In this document: positions 48,001-55,971 of the stretch, in pieces
How the letters are laid out: every line of letters starts with the position of its first letter
Numbering within the stretch: the stretch's first letter is position 1
Assembly: GCA_018398805.1 (NCBI GenBank)
Contig: JAGFBZ010000725.1
Location: 62,001 to 126,000, forward strand
Direction of reading: 5' to 3'
Source of the DNA: Hirundichthys speculiger
Lineage: Eukaryota; Chordata; Actinopteri; Beloniformes; Exocoetidae
Length of the DNA: 64,000 bases
Translations under genes and position numbers: made by a program
The notes under the pieces: model-generated
Databases searched by the model: none
Told to the model about the DNA's origin: nothing
What the model saw: only the letters and a program-made list of their open reading frames with translations

Positions 48001-51000
48001 TATGTAGAGAGGTGGAGATCAACGCTGGGATGACGTCTATATAGACAGGTGGAGGTCAACGCTGGGATGACGTCTATATAGACAGGTGGATGTCAACGCT
48101 GGGATGACGTCTATATAGACAGGTGGATGTCAACGCTGGCATGACGTCTATATAGACAGGTGGAGGTCAACACTGGGATGACGTCTATATAGAGAGGTGG
48201 AGGTCAATGCTGGGATGACGTCTATATAGACAGGTGGAGGTCAACGCTGGGATGACGTCTATATTAGGGCTGAACGATTAATTGCATTTGCGATAATCTC
48301 GCGATATCATAAAACGAGATTTTCTAACCGCAAAGGCCGCGATATTACTTGTCACGTGATTTGGCGACGTCACGTGACTTGCGAGTGAGCCCAGCTGAGC
48401 TGAGCAGAGCAGAAAGGGCAAGCAGTGTTGCCAACTTAGCGACTTTCCAGACCCCCCTGGCGACTTAATTTGTAAAAAGCGACTAGCGACAAATATAGCG
48501 ACTTTTTCTGGTGATTTAGAGACTCACGCGCACTCAAACCTATAGGTTTGAAGCCATCACTTGCTGCTGTCTGCCTCGCGAACAGCGCTTCTCCCCCTCT
48601 CTCTCGGGCTCAGTGCACAGCCACAAACACCCCGCCCGCCGCGCAAGACAAATCGAGCCCCCCCCCCCGCTTTTCCCTTGCAAAAAATCTGTGAGCTCCT
48701 GAGATCTATACAGAAGAATCTTTCTGGCTAACAGTGCCATACTCATTTTGCACTTCAGTATGTTGTGTGCTGCTGTTACTGAGTAAATATAATATTTCTA
48801 TTAGTGTTCAAAAAGTTTTTTTTTTTAAATGTCCAATTGTTTAGAGCAGATATTTGTTCCTCTTTATTTTCCTGTGTGATGTTACTGACTGGAGATCAGT
48901 AGGCTTTATTTTTTCTATATCTGTATATTTTATTTATTTATTTATACACTGTCCTGTCAATCTCAGACAGTGTTTAAGAAGTGCAGTCCACATGTTTACA
49001 TAAATGTTACACATGTTTCATGAAACGTGAAAAGTTAGATGTTGAAGAGGTAAAGCCACAGATTTGTTTGCTTTATTGTTGTAATCTGCACTTTAAATAA
49101 ATCTGATATTGTTTATTATGACAGTGTTTGAAAAATACATGAGAAGAGGACCTTAGAAATAATCGCATATTAAATCGCAATCACAATTTTGAGGAAAAAA
49201 ATCGCAATTAGATTATTTTCCAAAATCGTTCAGCCCTAGTCTATATAGACAGGTGGAGGTCAACGCTGGGATGACGTCTATATAGACAGGTGGAGGTCAA
49301 CGCTGGGATGACATCTATATAGATAGGTGGAGGTCAACGCTGGGATGACGTCTATATAGACAGGTGGAGGTCAACGCTGGGATGACGTCTATATAGACGG
49401 GTGGAAGTAAACGCTGGGATGACGTCTATATAGAGAGGTGGAGGTCAACGCTGGGATGACGTCTATATAGACAGGTGGAGGTCAACGCTGGGATGACGTC
49501 TATATAGAGAGGTGGAGGTAAATGCTGGGATGACGTCTATATAGACAGGTGGAGGTCAACGCTGGGATGACGTCTATATAGACAGGTGGAGGTCAACGCT
49601 GGGATGACGTCTATATAGACAGGTGGAGGTCAACGCTGGGATGACGTCTATATAGACAGGTGGAGGTCAACGCTGGGATGACGTCTATATAGACAGGTGG
49701 AGGTCAACGCTGGATGACGTCTCTATATAGACAGGTGGAGGTCAACGCTGGGATGACGTCTATATAGACAGGTGGAGGTCAACGCTGGGATGACATCTAT
49801 ATAGACAGGTGGAGGTCAACGCTGGGATGACGTCTATATAGACAGGTGGAGGTCAACGCTGGGATGACATCTATATAGACAGGTGGAGGTCAACGCTGGG
49901 ATGACGTCTATATAGACAGGTGGAGGTCAACGCTGGGATGACGTCTATATAGACAGGTGGAGGTCAACGCTGGGATGACGTCTATATAGACGGGTGGAGG
50001 TAAACGCTGGGATGACGTCTATATAGACAGGTGGAGGTCAACGCTGGGATGACGTCTATATAGACAGGTGGAGGTCAACGCTGGGATGACGTCTATATAG
50101 ACAGGTGGAGGTAAACGCTGGGATGACGTCTATATAGACAGGTGGATGTCAACACTGGCATGACGTCTATATAGACAGGTGGAGGTCAACGCTGGGATGA
50201 CGTCTATATAGAGAGGTGGAGGTCAACACTGGGATGACGTCTATATAGACAGGTGGAGGTCAACGCTGGGATGACGTCTATATAGACAGGTGGAGGTCAA
50301 CGCTGGGATGACGTCTATATAGACAGGTGGAGGTCAACGCTGGGATGACGTCTATATAGACAGGTGGAGGTCAACGCTGGGATGACGTCTATATAGACAG
50401 GTGGAGGTCAACACTGGGATGACGTCTATATAGACAGGTGGAGGTCAACGCTGGGATGACGTCTATATAGACAGGTGGAGGTCAACACTGGGATGACGTC
50501 TATATAGACAGGTGGAGGGTCAACGCTGGGATGACGTCTATATAGACAGGTGGAGGTAAACGCTGGGATGACGTCTATATAGACAGGTGGAGGTCAACAC
50601 TGGCATGACGTCTATATAGACAGGTGGAGGTCAACGCTGGGATGACGTCTATATAGAGAGGTGGAGGTCAACGCTGGGATGACGTCTATATAGACAGGTG
50701 GAGGTCAACGCTGGGATGACGTCTATATAGACAGGTGGAGGTCAATACTGGGATGACGTCTATATAGACAGGTGGAGGTCAACGCTGGGATGACGTCTAT
50801 ATAGACAGGTGGAGGTCAACGCTGGGATGACGTCTATATAGACAGGTGGAGGTCAACGCTGGGATGACGTCTATATAGACAGGTGGAGGTCAACGCTGGG
50901 ATGACGTCTATATAGAGAGGTGGAGGTCAACGCTGGGATGACGTCTATATAGACAGGTGGAGGTCAACGCTGGGATGACGTCTATATAGACAGGTGGATG

Positions 51001-54000
51001 TCAACACTGGGATGACGTCTATATAGACAGGTGGAGGTCAACGCTGGGATGACGTCTATATAGACAGGTGGAGGTCAACGCTGGGATGACGTCTATATAG
51101 ACAGGTGGAGGTCAATGCTGGGATGACATCTATATAGACGGGTGGAGGTCAAAGCTGGGATGACGTCTATATAGACCGTTGGAGGTCAACGCTGGGATGA
51201 CGTCTATATAGACGGGCAGAGGTCAACGTTGGGATGACGTCTATATAGACAGGTGGAGGTCATCGCTAGGATGACATCTATATAGACAGGTGGAGGTAAA
51301 CGCTGGGATGACGTCTATATAGACAGGTGGAGGTCAACGCTGGGATGACGTCTATATAGACAGGTGTAGGTCAACGCTGGGATGACGTCTATGTAGACAG
51401 GTGGAGGTCAACGCTGGGATGACGTCTATATAGACGGGCAGAGGTCAACGTTGGGATGACGTCTATATAGACAGGTGGAGGTCAACGCTGGGATGACATC
51501 TATATAGATAGGTGGAGGTCAACGCTGGGATGACGTCTATAGACAGGTGGAGGTCAACGCTGGGATGACGTCTATATAGACGGGTGGAAGTAAACGCTGG
51601 GATGACGTCTATGTAGACAGGTGTAGGTCAATGCTGGGATGACGTCTATATAGACAGGTGGAGGTTAACGCCGGGATGACGTCTATATAGACAGGTGGAG
51701 GTCATCGCTAGGATGACATCTATATAGACAGGTGGAGGTAAACGCTGGGATGACGTCTATATAGACAGGTGGAGGTCAACGCTGGGATGACGTCTATATA
51801 GACAGGTGTAGGTCAACGCTGGGATGACGTCTATATAGACAGGTTGAGGTTAACGCCGGGATGATGTCTATTTAGACAGGTGGAGGTCAACGCTGGGATG
51901 ACGTCTATATAGACAGGTGGAGGTAAACGCTAGTAGCTCTGAAAACTCTAGGCTGAAACATGTACAGAAAGAAAAAGGGGGGCACAGGACAGCACAAAAA
52001 AACTACAATGAAGTACAATGAAGCTCAGTTCCATTAATGAGTCCATGAGGCAGATGCCAGTTATGGAGTCAGATGGCCCCATGGTGGAGCGCCACATCAA
52101 CGGCACGGTCACAAAGATTTCAGTTCAAATCCCACCGCTGTCTGTGAGTCCCACCTGAAGAACTGGACTTTAGACTGATGCCAGTTCTTATTATTTGTCA
52201 CAATCTTCTTTGCTGTTCTCCTGCTGTGGTGGAAATTTTTTACCATCTGGCCGCACCTCATCAGCCATCGGCCGTGCCTCATCAGCCATCGGCCACACCT
52301 GGTGTTCCCAGCTGGGTCCCATCACCTGCCTCCTGATCAGCAGCTGTTTCACTCACTCAGTACCAGATTGTCTTTGCTTCATGCCTGACCCTCCAGCATT
52401 CACCTGTGGACTGATGTCCCGGTACCGACTCAGCTCACCTCTGATCTTCTGGTCTGGTCTGGTCTGGTCTGGTCCGGTCTCTGCCCCGGTCAACACTACA
52501 GTCTTCCGTTCTGGACCACGGGGTTTTTGAGTGCATTAAACACCACTGCTTCTTCTACTCGAGGGTTTGTGCTGCTTTTGGGTCCTGCCACCCCATAACA
52601 ATCATTTGTTAATATTAGGTAAATAAATCCTTACCTGGTCTAAAGAGAAACCAGGGAGAAGCTCACACATCCCGCATGCTGTACGAGGTTCATATCGGTG
52701 TGTTTGTACTCTGCATCTCACGCGGTCGTTGTCGAGGTCTAACACGGTGAGATCGAATGTTCGAGGACATTTCCTCGTTACCCTGAAACATGAGACATGA
52801 AATAACATGAGAACTGCACTCTGAAAAAGTTATACCAATATAAAAACAAATCAACTAGTGACTAGCAGACAACTTCCTTGTCTGGATGTTTCTGAAACCA
52901 GTCGATTAACAGATTTGACAAAAGGCAACAAAACATAAACTTGTATTCACGGTGATTGACAGACCCATTATAGAAAAATGCTGATAAGCAGCGTGTTTGA
53001 CCGAGAGCAAAGGCAAGTTTAAGAAGAAAAACACAGTTTAGGAAAGCGAATCAAAATATCAGAAAGGAAGAAACGGATAAACAAAGAGTGAAAGCTCTAA
53101 GGTTTTTAAGACTTTTGCACTGTTTGATCCCTTAAATTTGCTCTATTAACCTGCTGTAGATGGTTGTTTGAATTTTATTATTAATGTATAATAGTTTACC
53201 AATAATTAGTAAATTCTAGTGAGGCAGTTGTACAACATTTAACAAAGCACTTGACTGGACAATCGGACAGAGGGTGCAAGTGGATTTAATCTCCAGTGTA
53301 TGCAGCAGAGATGGTCAGGTTTAGGGTTAAGGTTAGGGGTTAGGGTTAGGGGTTAGGGGTTAGGGTTACAGCAGCGTACAGGACAACCGTTGTCAGCACA
53401 AGACAATGAATAAAAGGAAACGCAGTTATTTTAACCACTTTGTTATGAGTACATTTGAGCCTTGAGCTAGATTCCTCTCAGCCAGACTCAGAAAATCACA
53501 GCATGGCGTCCCTAATGGATTAGATGTTCTCCATTAGATACTGAGACATTTTCAGCAAATTTCAGCAAATCCGGGTTCATTTTTTCATGAACTAAACACC
53601 AGTCAGGCCTCAGTAAAGTGAATAAATAACATCTTGTTTTAACCCCTTAATAACTCACTGCTGTCGGGTAAACAACACCTTACCAACGCAATCTCAGGAA
53701 TATAATGACAAATAAATTATTTCGCCCTGGTGCTTTAGACTATTGCAGTGTCATAAAAGAATAAAAAATTTTAAAAAACAGTCAGAAATCACCTGATAAC
53801 TGGCAGGATGGTCGTGATGGGAGCGTTGTTTGGCTCTCCAGTGTCAGAGCGCCTTCCCAGGTCCACATGTGTCATCGTTCTCCATTTAAATGATGAGCCT
53901 TTGGGGTTTTCTACCCAGTAACCCATTTTATAATAGTAATTGTAGAAAATAGGGTATCTGTTGGGAGAAATAGACAAAGTAGCCAAATTCACAACATTTT

Positions 54001-55485
54001 ACATCACCTGGTCAACAGAAAGAATGAGTTTTCAATGAAGATGAAGATGAGCTCAAGAAATCTCACAAAAGGCCGAAGGGGAGAGTGGTTGTGAGCTGTC
54101 TCCTTGTCACCACCTCGTATTGGTGCCAGGTGAGATTAGAGGACTTAAAAACAGCTGATGTGCTGTAACTCTGGCTCTCCAACCCACAGTCACCATATAG
54201 ACAACCATAGTTGTTGTGATGGGCATCAACTCCAGCCGGCCGGTAGCGAAGTTCCACCTGAAAACAAATTTGATATTAATAGGGGTGTTATTATCGCGTT
54301 AATTGCGATTAATTAATTACAGACATATTTAGCGAGTTAAGTTTTTTAATCGCGTTAATTTAATTTTTAATCTCTAATTTTACTGGTCCTGTTTGCGAGT
54401 TGCCTTTTTATAAAATCCGTTTGTAGGTCACCATAGACATATATGTCAGTCATACCCTGAAGTGGACATTGATTGGCTGTCATTGTGTTTGGGCTTGTTT
54501 ACCATAATCTGATAGGCTCCTATATGTAGTTGGAAGGGCAAGGTGAGGAGCGGTAAGTAGCGGGTAGGAGACGTGAAAATGGAGGAGCATCTGAAAGTTG
54601 TCGGTCCAATGAATGGGAAATTTAAATTTCAAAAACGCCCCAGCAACATTGATAGAGGTAGAGTGATATGTCTTCTTTGTAAGAAGGAGTTTGCTTACCA
54701 CCGAAGCAGTTCAAGTTTAGCCTACCACATCAACGCAAAGCACCCTGTCGCGAGTGCAGCCACAGCTAACGTTACCGGCGAAGACGTTAGCAATTTAGGA
54801 AACAATAGCAAAGCTCTTCACCAAACTACGCTCCATGAGAACGCCCCGCGTATGAGCAAGTCTGCGACCGACAGGCCGACAAACGTTCTTGCCAAATGGA
54901 TAGCGATGAACTACAGGCCGATAAACATAGTGGAAGACGAGGGGTCAAGTCTGTCAATAAATGACTTTATAAAGCCACTTTCTTGTTATTGTTATATATC
55001 AATCTTTTGATCCTGCCACAATAATGAAATAATGTATTTAAATGAAAAATACCTCAAGTTGAGGGCTTTTCTCAGCAATTTTTAGGTGAAATTAAAAAAG
55101 AGATTAATTAGATTAATTAATTACAGATCATAATTAATTAATCTCTCAATGTTTTTAATCGCATGACAGCAATAATTATTAAGGGTCCAAGCAGTTGTTC
55201 ACAAAACCTATATCATTTTTAGCTAAACTTCACATTTGCTAAAGCAGCTGCATTTCTGTTCCAGTTCATCAAGAAACTTTTGCTTTGGACAAATAAAATA
55301 ACTTGGCTGGATATTTTCCGGCGGGTGCGGCTAACCTCATAAGTCCCGTTTCCATCCTGTCCTCTAGAGGTGAAGGTCAGCGACGCACCAAGGTGCCTGA
55401 AGGAAGCGACGAGATTCAGACGCAGCAGCGAACAGCGACAAATGCAGGAGCAGCGCGAGGAAAGCCATCCTGACGAGTTGTCCAT
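33262..55485 (-). CDS. ZP-family gene 2: ZP-domain type I membrane glycoprotein, 13 exons
   Basis: Thirteen exons with consistent GT/AG boundaries and matching phases encode about 815-820 residues. In order: signal peptide (exon 1), N-terminal module (exons 2-4, with THVDLGRRSDTGEPN and PVIR-VTRKCPRTFDLTV), mucin-like repeats (exon 5), a linker with LPAFVNRTLEIKV and DHFPICFV (exons 6-8), ZP-N (exon 9), ZP-C (exons 10-11), second furin site (exon 12), and a membrane anchor with short tail YQLLPSSDR (exon 13). ZP proteins polymerise into extracellular filaments after cleavage at a site between ZP-C and the membrane. The family is common in teleosts and usually annotated as uncharacterised or GP2/CUZD1-like. 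From its TATA box the likely start is ATG 55468, whose frame is broken within exon 1; an upstream ATG at 55485 keeps the frame but lacks a signal peptide. The gene may thus be newly inactivated. Confidence 0.85.
33790..34513. mobile_element. 724-bp hAT element (TAGAGGTSRGCG ends) in intron 12
   Basis: The ends TAGAGGTCAGCGATAC and, on the other strand, TAGAGGTGGGCGGATC are flanked by GTTTTCGC and GTTTTCAC (7 of 8). The GGTATCGAT-rich sub-terminal repeats are typical of fish hAT MITEs. No transposase is present. Confidence 0.85.
34587..35711. mobile_element. 1,125-bp hAT element (TAGGGCTGGGCAA ends) in intron 12
   Basis: The ends TAGGGCTGGGCAACGATTAA and, on the other strand, TAGGGCTGGGCAAGTTAACG are flanked by the exact 8-bp duplication ATTTTCAT (34579-34586, 35712-35719). 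The interior has ATTAATCGCG repeats and no intact frame. Confidence 0.92.
35720..36453. other. Intron 12 remainder with (CA)n
   Basis: Contains a (CA)n microsatellite at 36,066-36,093 and otherwise no recognised feature. Confidence 0.5.
36454..36634 (-). CDS. ZP gene 2, exon 12 (end of ZP-C and furin-type site)
   Basis: Acceptor CTGCAG|GTCTAC, donor GCAGAG|GTCAGC, 181 bp, phases 0 and 1. It encodes VYITCSVHLCESGVPGTRCS and QGCLRSDSG, then HRGKREAGAE, an R-x-K-R furin-type site placed as in other ZP precursors, and HSISQGPLHLV. A decayed homologue lies at 61,550-61,665. Confidence 0.9.
37040..37270 (-). pseudogene. Remnant of a Tc1-like transposase in intron 11
   Basis: On the minus strand VFQKDNDAKHTSQLIS corresponds to the QDND.KHT segment around the second catalytic aspartate of Tc1-type transposases. 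The DNA before it resembles the LKTSVRKLKLGRKWVFQQ region. It is short, with no terminal repeats found. Family assignment is from memory. Confidence 0.5.
38009..38105 (-). CDS. ZP gene 2, exon 11
   Basis: Acceptor CTGCAG|GTGTGT, donor GAGGAG|GTGAAG, 97 bp, phases 2 and 0. It encodes CVKDKTVQIYSGSNSQFRFG and MEAFEFIGEHEE, the ZP-C segment between the paired cysteines. Confidence 0.88.
38188..38582 (-). CDS. ZP gene 2, exon 10 (rest of ZP-N and ZP-C)
   Basis: Acceptor TTTCAG|GAGGAT, donor AATGG|GTACTG, 395 bp, phases 0 and 2. It encodes DDDNVIFKNVITS, then FSCAYPKRANLTLGF, a GFGAFTFQFEFFE segment, YPVEVYLKQQIFMQIEA and VLFVESCKATPYDNPNS. These are hallmark positions of ZP domains, including the (V/L)F(V)ESC...P motif of ZP-C. 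Confidence 0.92.
38639..40435. repeat. Intron 9 segment duplicated in intron 4 and in the 23.5-kb relic
   Basis: 38,639-38,822 matches 23,733-23,880. 38,785-39,328 and 40,227-40,435 match 43,803-44,450 (shared GATCAGGAATCCATCCACAA, ACCCCTGGTATCCTATTTAC, CAGATGTAGGCAGCAACACT) and a short piece right of the minisatellite (52,005-52,040). It includes the teleost repeat core near 39,200 and is split by the hAT at 39,329. Confidence 0.82.
39329..40226. mobile_element. 898-bp hAT element in intron 9
   Basis: The ends TAGGGATGTAACTATATGG and, on the other strand, TAGGGGTGGAACGGTTACC are flanked by the exact 8-bp duplication ATATACTC (39321-39328, 40227-40234). The paralogous segment at 44,300 shows the unoccupied site. 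Confidence 0.92.
40755..40942 (-). CDS. ZP gene 2, exon 9 (ZP-N)
   Basis: Acceptor CATGTAG|ATGCCA, donor GTTGAG|GTACAT, 188 bp, phases 1 and 0. It encodes ATVTCNEMAITVEVEKT, then LQLISSTDPSCDLTRLSNAT and VVSLNTCGTRVE: the start of a ZP-N domain with its first cysteine (VTC), the PSC and the NTCGT signature. Confidence 0.9.
41019..41077 (-). CDS. ZP gene 2, exon 8 (small linker exon)
   Basis: Acceptor TTAAG|ACAAAA, donor CCACG|GTTAGT, 59 bp, phases 2 and 1. It encodes QNRIFHSELRCVTVDVGHH. It was found because exons 7 and 9 cannot join in phase; it restores the frame and supplies the Y/FxSE.RCV.VDVG motif of the family. Confidence 0.82.
41431..41948. repeat. 52-bp minisatellite in intron 7
   Basis: About ten units of roughly 52 bp built on TGTGGTTAGCATGTGGCTAA, CTTAGCCTCATTTACAATGC and TGCATACTTAGC, with point variants. 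One isolated unit lies at 30,128-30,190. Confidence 0.9.
42450..42593 (-). CDS. ZP gene 2, exon 7
   Basis: Acceptor TCTTTAG|AATCAA, donor GACGG|GTAAGT, 144 bp, phases 2 and 2. It encodes INDLIVTGPGGILKEKV, then IIKWTPTEFELKDHFPICFV and SEAKDG, matching the family pattern RWTP...DHFP.CF... Confidence 0.85.
42745..42889 (-). CDS. ZP gene 2, exon 6
   Basis: Acceptor TTCCAG|TGGACT, donor GCAAT|GTAAGA, 145 bp, phases 1 and 2. It encodes VDSYDIPSCLDGDYFPIFLS and then NGINLPAFVNRTLEIKVRS, a conserved linker upstream of the ZP domain. Confidence 0.85.
42984..43449 (-). CDS. ZP gene 2, exon 5 (mucin-like repeats, furin site)
   Basis: Acceptor TTGTCAG|AATTCC, donor TTTTG|GTATGC, 466 bp, phases 0 and 1. 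It encodes NSCSLTYNYSDHTGYHPIEI, then VVEDFARKEITVLYSDGS and a furin-type site RHKR followed by AVVV. A T/P-rich linker with near-perfect 14-residue repeats (NATAEPGITTFPPV, 42 bp each, about three copies plus degenerate ones) follows. Each repeat carries an NAT glycosylation sequon and several likely O-glycosylation sites. It ends SKIPLDFTVFG. Confidence 0.88.
43803..44447. repeat. Intron 4 copy of the intron 9 segment
   Basis: Duplicates 38,785-39,328 plus 40,227-40,370 without the intervening hAT. It contains the teleost repeat core (AAACCTTGATCAGGACCTGG) and leads directly into the minisatellite. Confidence 0.85.
45080..46065 (-). pseudogene. BED-finger gene of the 44.6-kb hAT, frameshifted
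   Basis: Uninterrupted version of the exon that is split at 13.4 kb: the finger half [19 protein letters not shown] and GAACVEEKT reads through to the same GTAAGT donor. Frame breaks lie near 45,945 (an extra A before ATAGAGATGG) and in the second exon's A-run. It confirms the original exon structure of the family but is not functional. Confidence 0.75.
45411..45701. mobile_element. hAT MITE (TAGAGATGCGCGGATGA ends), copy 2
   Basis: Flanked by the exact duplication GTGTGTGA (45403-45410, 45702-45709). It is of the same family as 17236-17520 but inserted about 60 bp away in the sister host element, so it is an independent event. Confidence 0.93.
48265..49238. mobile_element. 974-bp hAT element inside the minisatellite
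   Basis: The ends TAGGGCTGAACGATTAATTG and, on the other strand, TAGGGCTGAACGATTTTGG are flanked by the exact duplication GTCTATAT (48257-48264, 49239-49246), part of the 37-bp unit. No transposase is present. Confidence 0.93.
52196..52600 (+). mobile_element. Probable solo LTR in intron 4
   Basis: Begins TGTCACAATCTTC and ends CACCCCATAACA. It has a TGGTCTGGTC microrepeat, a polyadenylation-like GCATTAAACACC and a TTTGGGTCCT segment near its end, shared with the LTR at 25,118. No clean 5-bp duplication was found (TTATT versus ATCAT). Confidence 0.55.
52635..52782 (-). CDS. ZP gene 2, exon 4
   Basis: Acceptor TTTCAG|GGTAAC, donor GACCAG|GTAAGG, 148 bp, phases 2 and 0. It encodes VTRKCPRTFDLTVLDLDND, RVRCRVQ and CGMCELLPGFSLDQ. 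The NCPR...DPDGD.VRCR...C..C pattern is typical of the family. Confidence 0.86.
53321..53367. repeat. Interstitial telomere-like repeats
   Basis: Seven to eight imperfect units alternating TTAGGG and TTAGGGG, in intron 3 of gene 2. Confidence 0.8.
53793..53957 (-). CDS. ZP gene 2, exon 3
   Basis: Acceptor AACAG|ATACCC, donor ATCAG|GTGATT, 165 bp, phases 2 and 2. It encodes YPIFYNYYYKMGYWVENPKG, then MTHVDLGRRSDTGEPN and ITTILPVI. In family members I remember, a CC pair precedes the tryptophan; here the place reads MGYW, so that pair is also missing. Confidence 0.85.
54067..54257 (-). CDS. ZP gene 2, exon 2
   Basis: Acceptor TTTTCAG|GTGGAA, donor CTTTT|GTGAGA, 191 bp, phases 0 and 2, as in gene 1 exon 2. 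It encodes VELRYRPAG, CLYGDCG and SSNLTWHQYEVVTRRQ. Only two cysteines remain of the four in gene 1: the DGC and QWC positions are lost (QWCE has become WHQYE). SNLT is a potential N-glycosylation site. Confidence 0.85.
54280..55174 (+). mobile_element. BED-finger hAT remnant in intron 1 of gene 2
   Basis: The left end TAGGGGTGTTATTATCGCG and right end (other strand) TATTGCTGTCATGCGATTAA are only roughly alike. The flanks GATATTAA and ATTATTAA agree at 6 of 8. The sub-terminal AATTAATTA/GCGATTAA motifs and the BED-finger frame inside support a hAT origin. Boundaries are approximate. Confidence 0.65.
54579..55010 (+). pseudogene. BED zinc-finger N-terminus of a hAT transposase
   Basis: The frame from 54,579 starts MEEHLKVVGPMNGKFKFQ and has a BED finger, VICLLCKKEFAYHRSSSSLA followed by YHINAKHP (C-x2-C...H-x4-H). 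It ends with VLAKWIAMNYRPINIVEDEG, the segment that normally leads into the hAT catalytic core. It then diverges and stops at 55,010. As in the TAGGGCTGGG elements, only the DNA-binding part is retained. The finger frame itself is intact. Confidence 0.75.
55336..55485 (-). CDS. ZP gene 2, exon 1 (conflicting start codons, probable frameshift)
   Basis: The ATG at 55468 gives MAFLALLLHLSLFAAASES, a good signal peptide, but this frame stops after 34 codons. The mature part (FRHLGASLTFTSRGQDGNGT, matching HHFGGTMSFTYKG of gene 1) lies in another frame, which joins the donor GAG|GTTAGC in the correct phase 0. From 55468 to the donor is 133 bp, one more than a multiple of three. The ATG at 55485 is in frame with the mature part but yields MDNSSGWLSSRCSC, with no signal peptide. 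It also lies only about 28 bp from the TATA-like box, where transcription should begin. A one-base insertion or two-base deletion is the simplest reading. Confidence 0.75.
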
Positions 55486-55505
55486 CCTTGATACGAGCTG
55501 TGCAC

Positions 55506-55513
55506 CTTAAATA
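55506..55513 (-). promoter_or_regulatory. TATA-like box of ZP gene 2
   Basis: The minus strand reads CAGTATTTAAGGTGCAC. TATTTAAG lies 45 bp upstream of the ATG at 55468, a layout similar to gene 1. Confidence 0.5.
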
Positions 55514-55971
55514 CTGTCCAACATGGAAAAAAACTTACCTAACTTACCAGAATCTACATGAAGGAAGCTGAACCAGTTTGCCAGCGTGTTTTGCCAATAT
55601 TTTCTTTGGAACTGGTGGTATTTATTTGGTAGTGAGAGAGACACGAAACAGGGCAGAGACAGAATGATGAAGACGTGCAGCTCGGAGTCGAACTTGTGAC
55701 TTCTGCAGGACTGCACCACTGGTGGTCCACAAGTAAACACTTATTAACAAACACATTATAAATGTGCAAAATATCTGTAAATACAGAAAACAGCAACTCA
55801 TGAATGATTTATTTTAAAGGGTCAACTATTCTGAACATAAATCAAATGTTGGAATTACGGGGGGAAGATGGCGGTCCACACTGGGTAGTAGACGTGTTAG
55901 CTGAGAGCTCCACCAATATCTAACTCATAACCTCGCCCATAAGTCTTAAATAAACTATCAAAGTTTGGAAT

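Larger units (their letters stand above)
44448..51932. repeat. 37-bp minisatellite, about 130 units, in intron 4
   Basis: Unit: GTCTATATAGACAGGTGGAG followed by GTCAACGCTGGGATGAC. Net of two hAT insertions, about 4.9 kb of units remain. Each unit has a perfect 12-bp palindrome GTCTATATAGAC, a TGACGTCT motif across the unit junction, and AGGTCAAC. The right part (49.2-51.1 kb) is more homogeneous than the left (46.2-47.9 kb), which has variants such as ACGGGTGGAGG, AGGTAAACGCT and shortened units. Confidence 0.97.

Noticed and set aside
44448..51932. CRISPR-like array
   Set aside because: Units are contiguous 37-mers without variable spacers, and the context is a vertebrate intron.
55660..55710. 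Second B-box-like sequence (AAGTTCGACTCC, minus strand)
   Set aside because: An upstream TGGTGCAGT resembles an A box only loosely and no SINE boundaries are visible.
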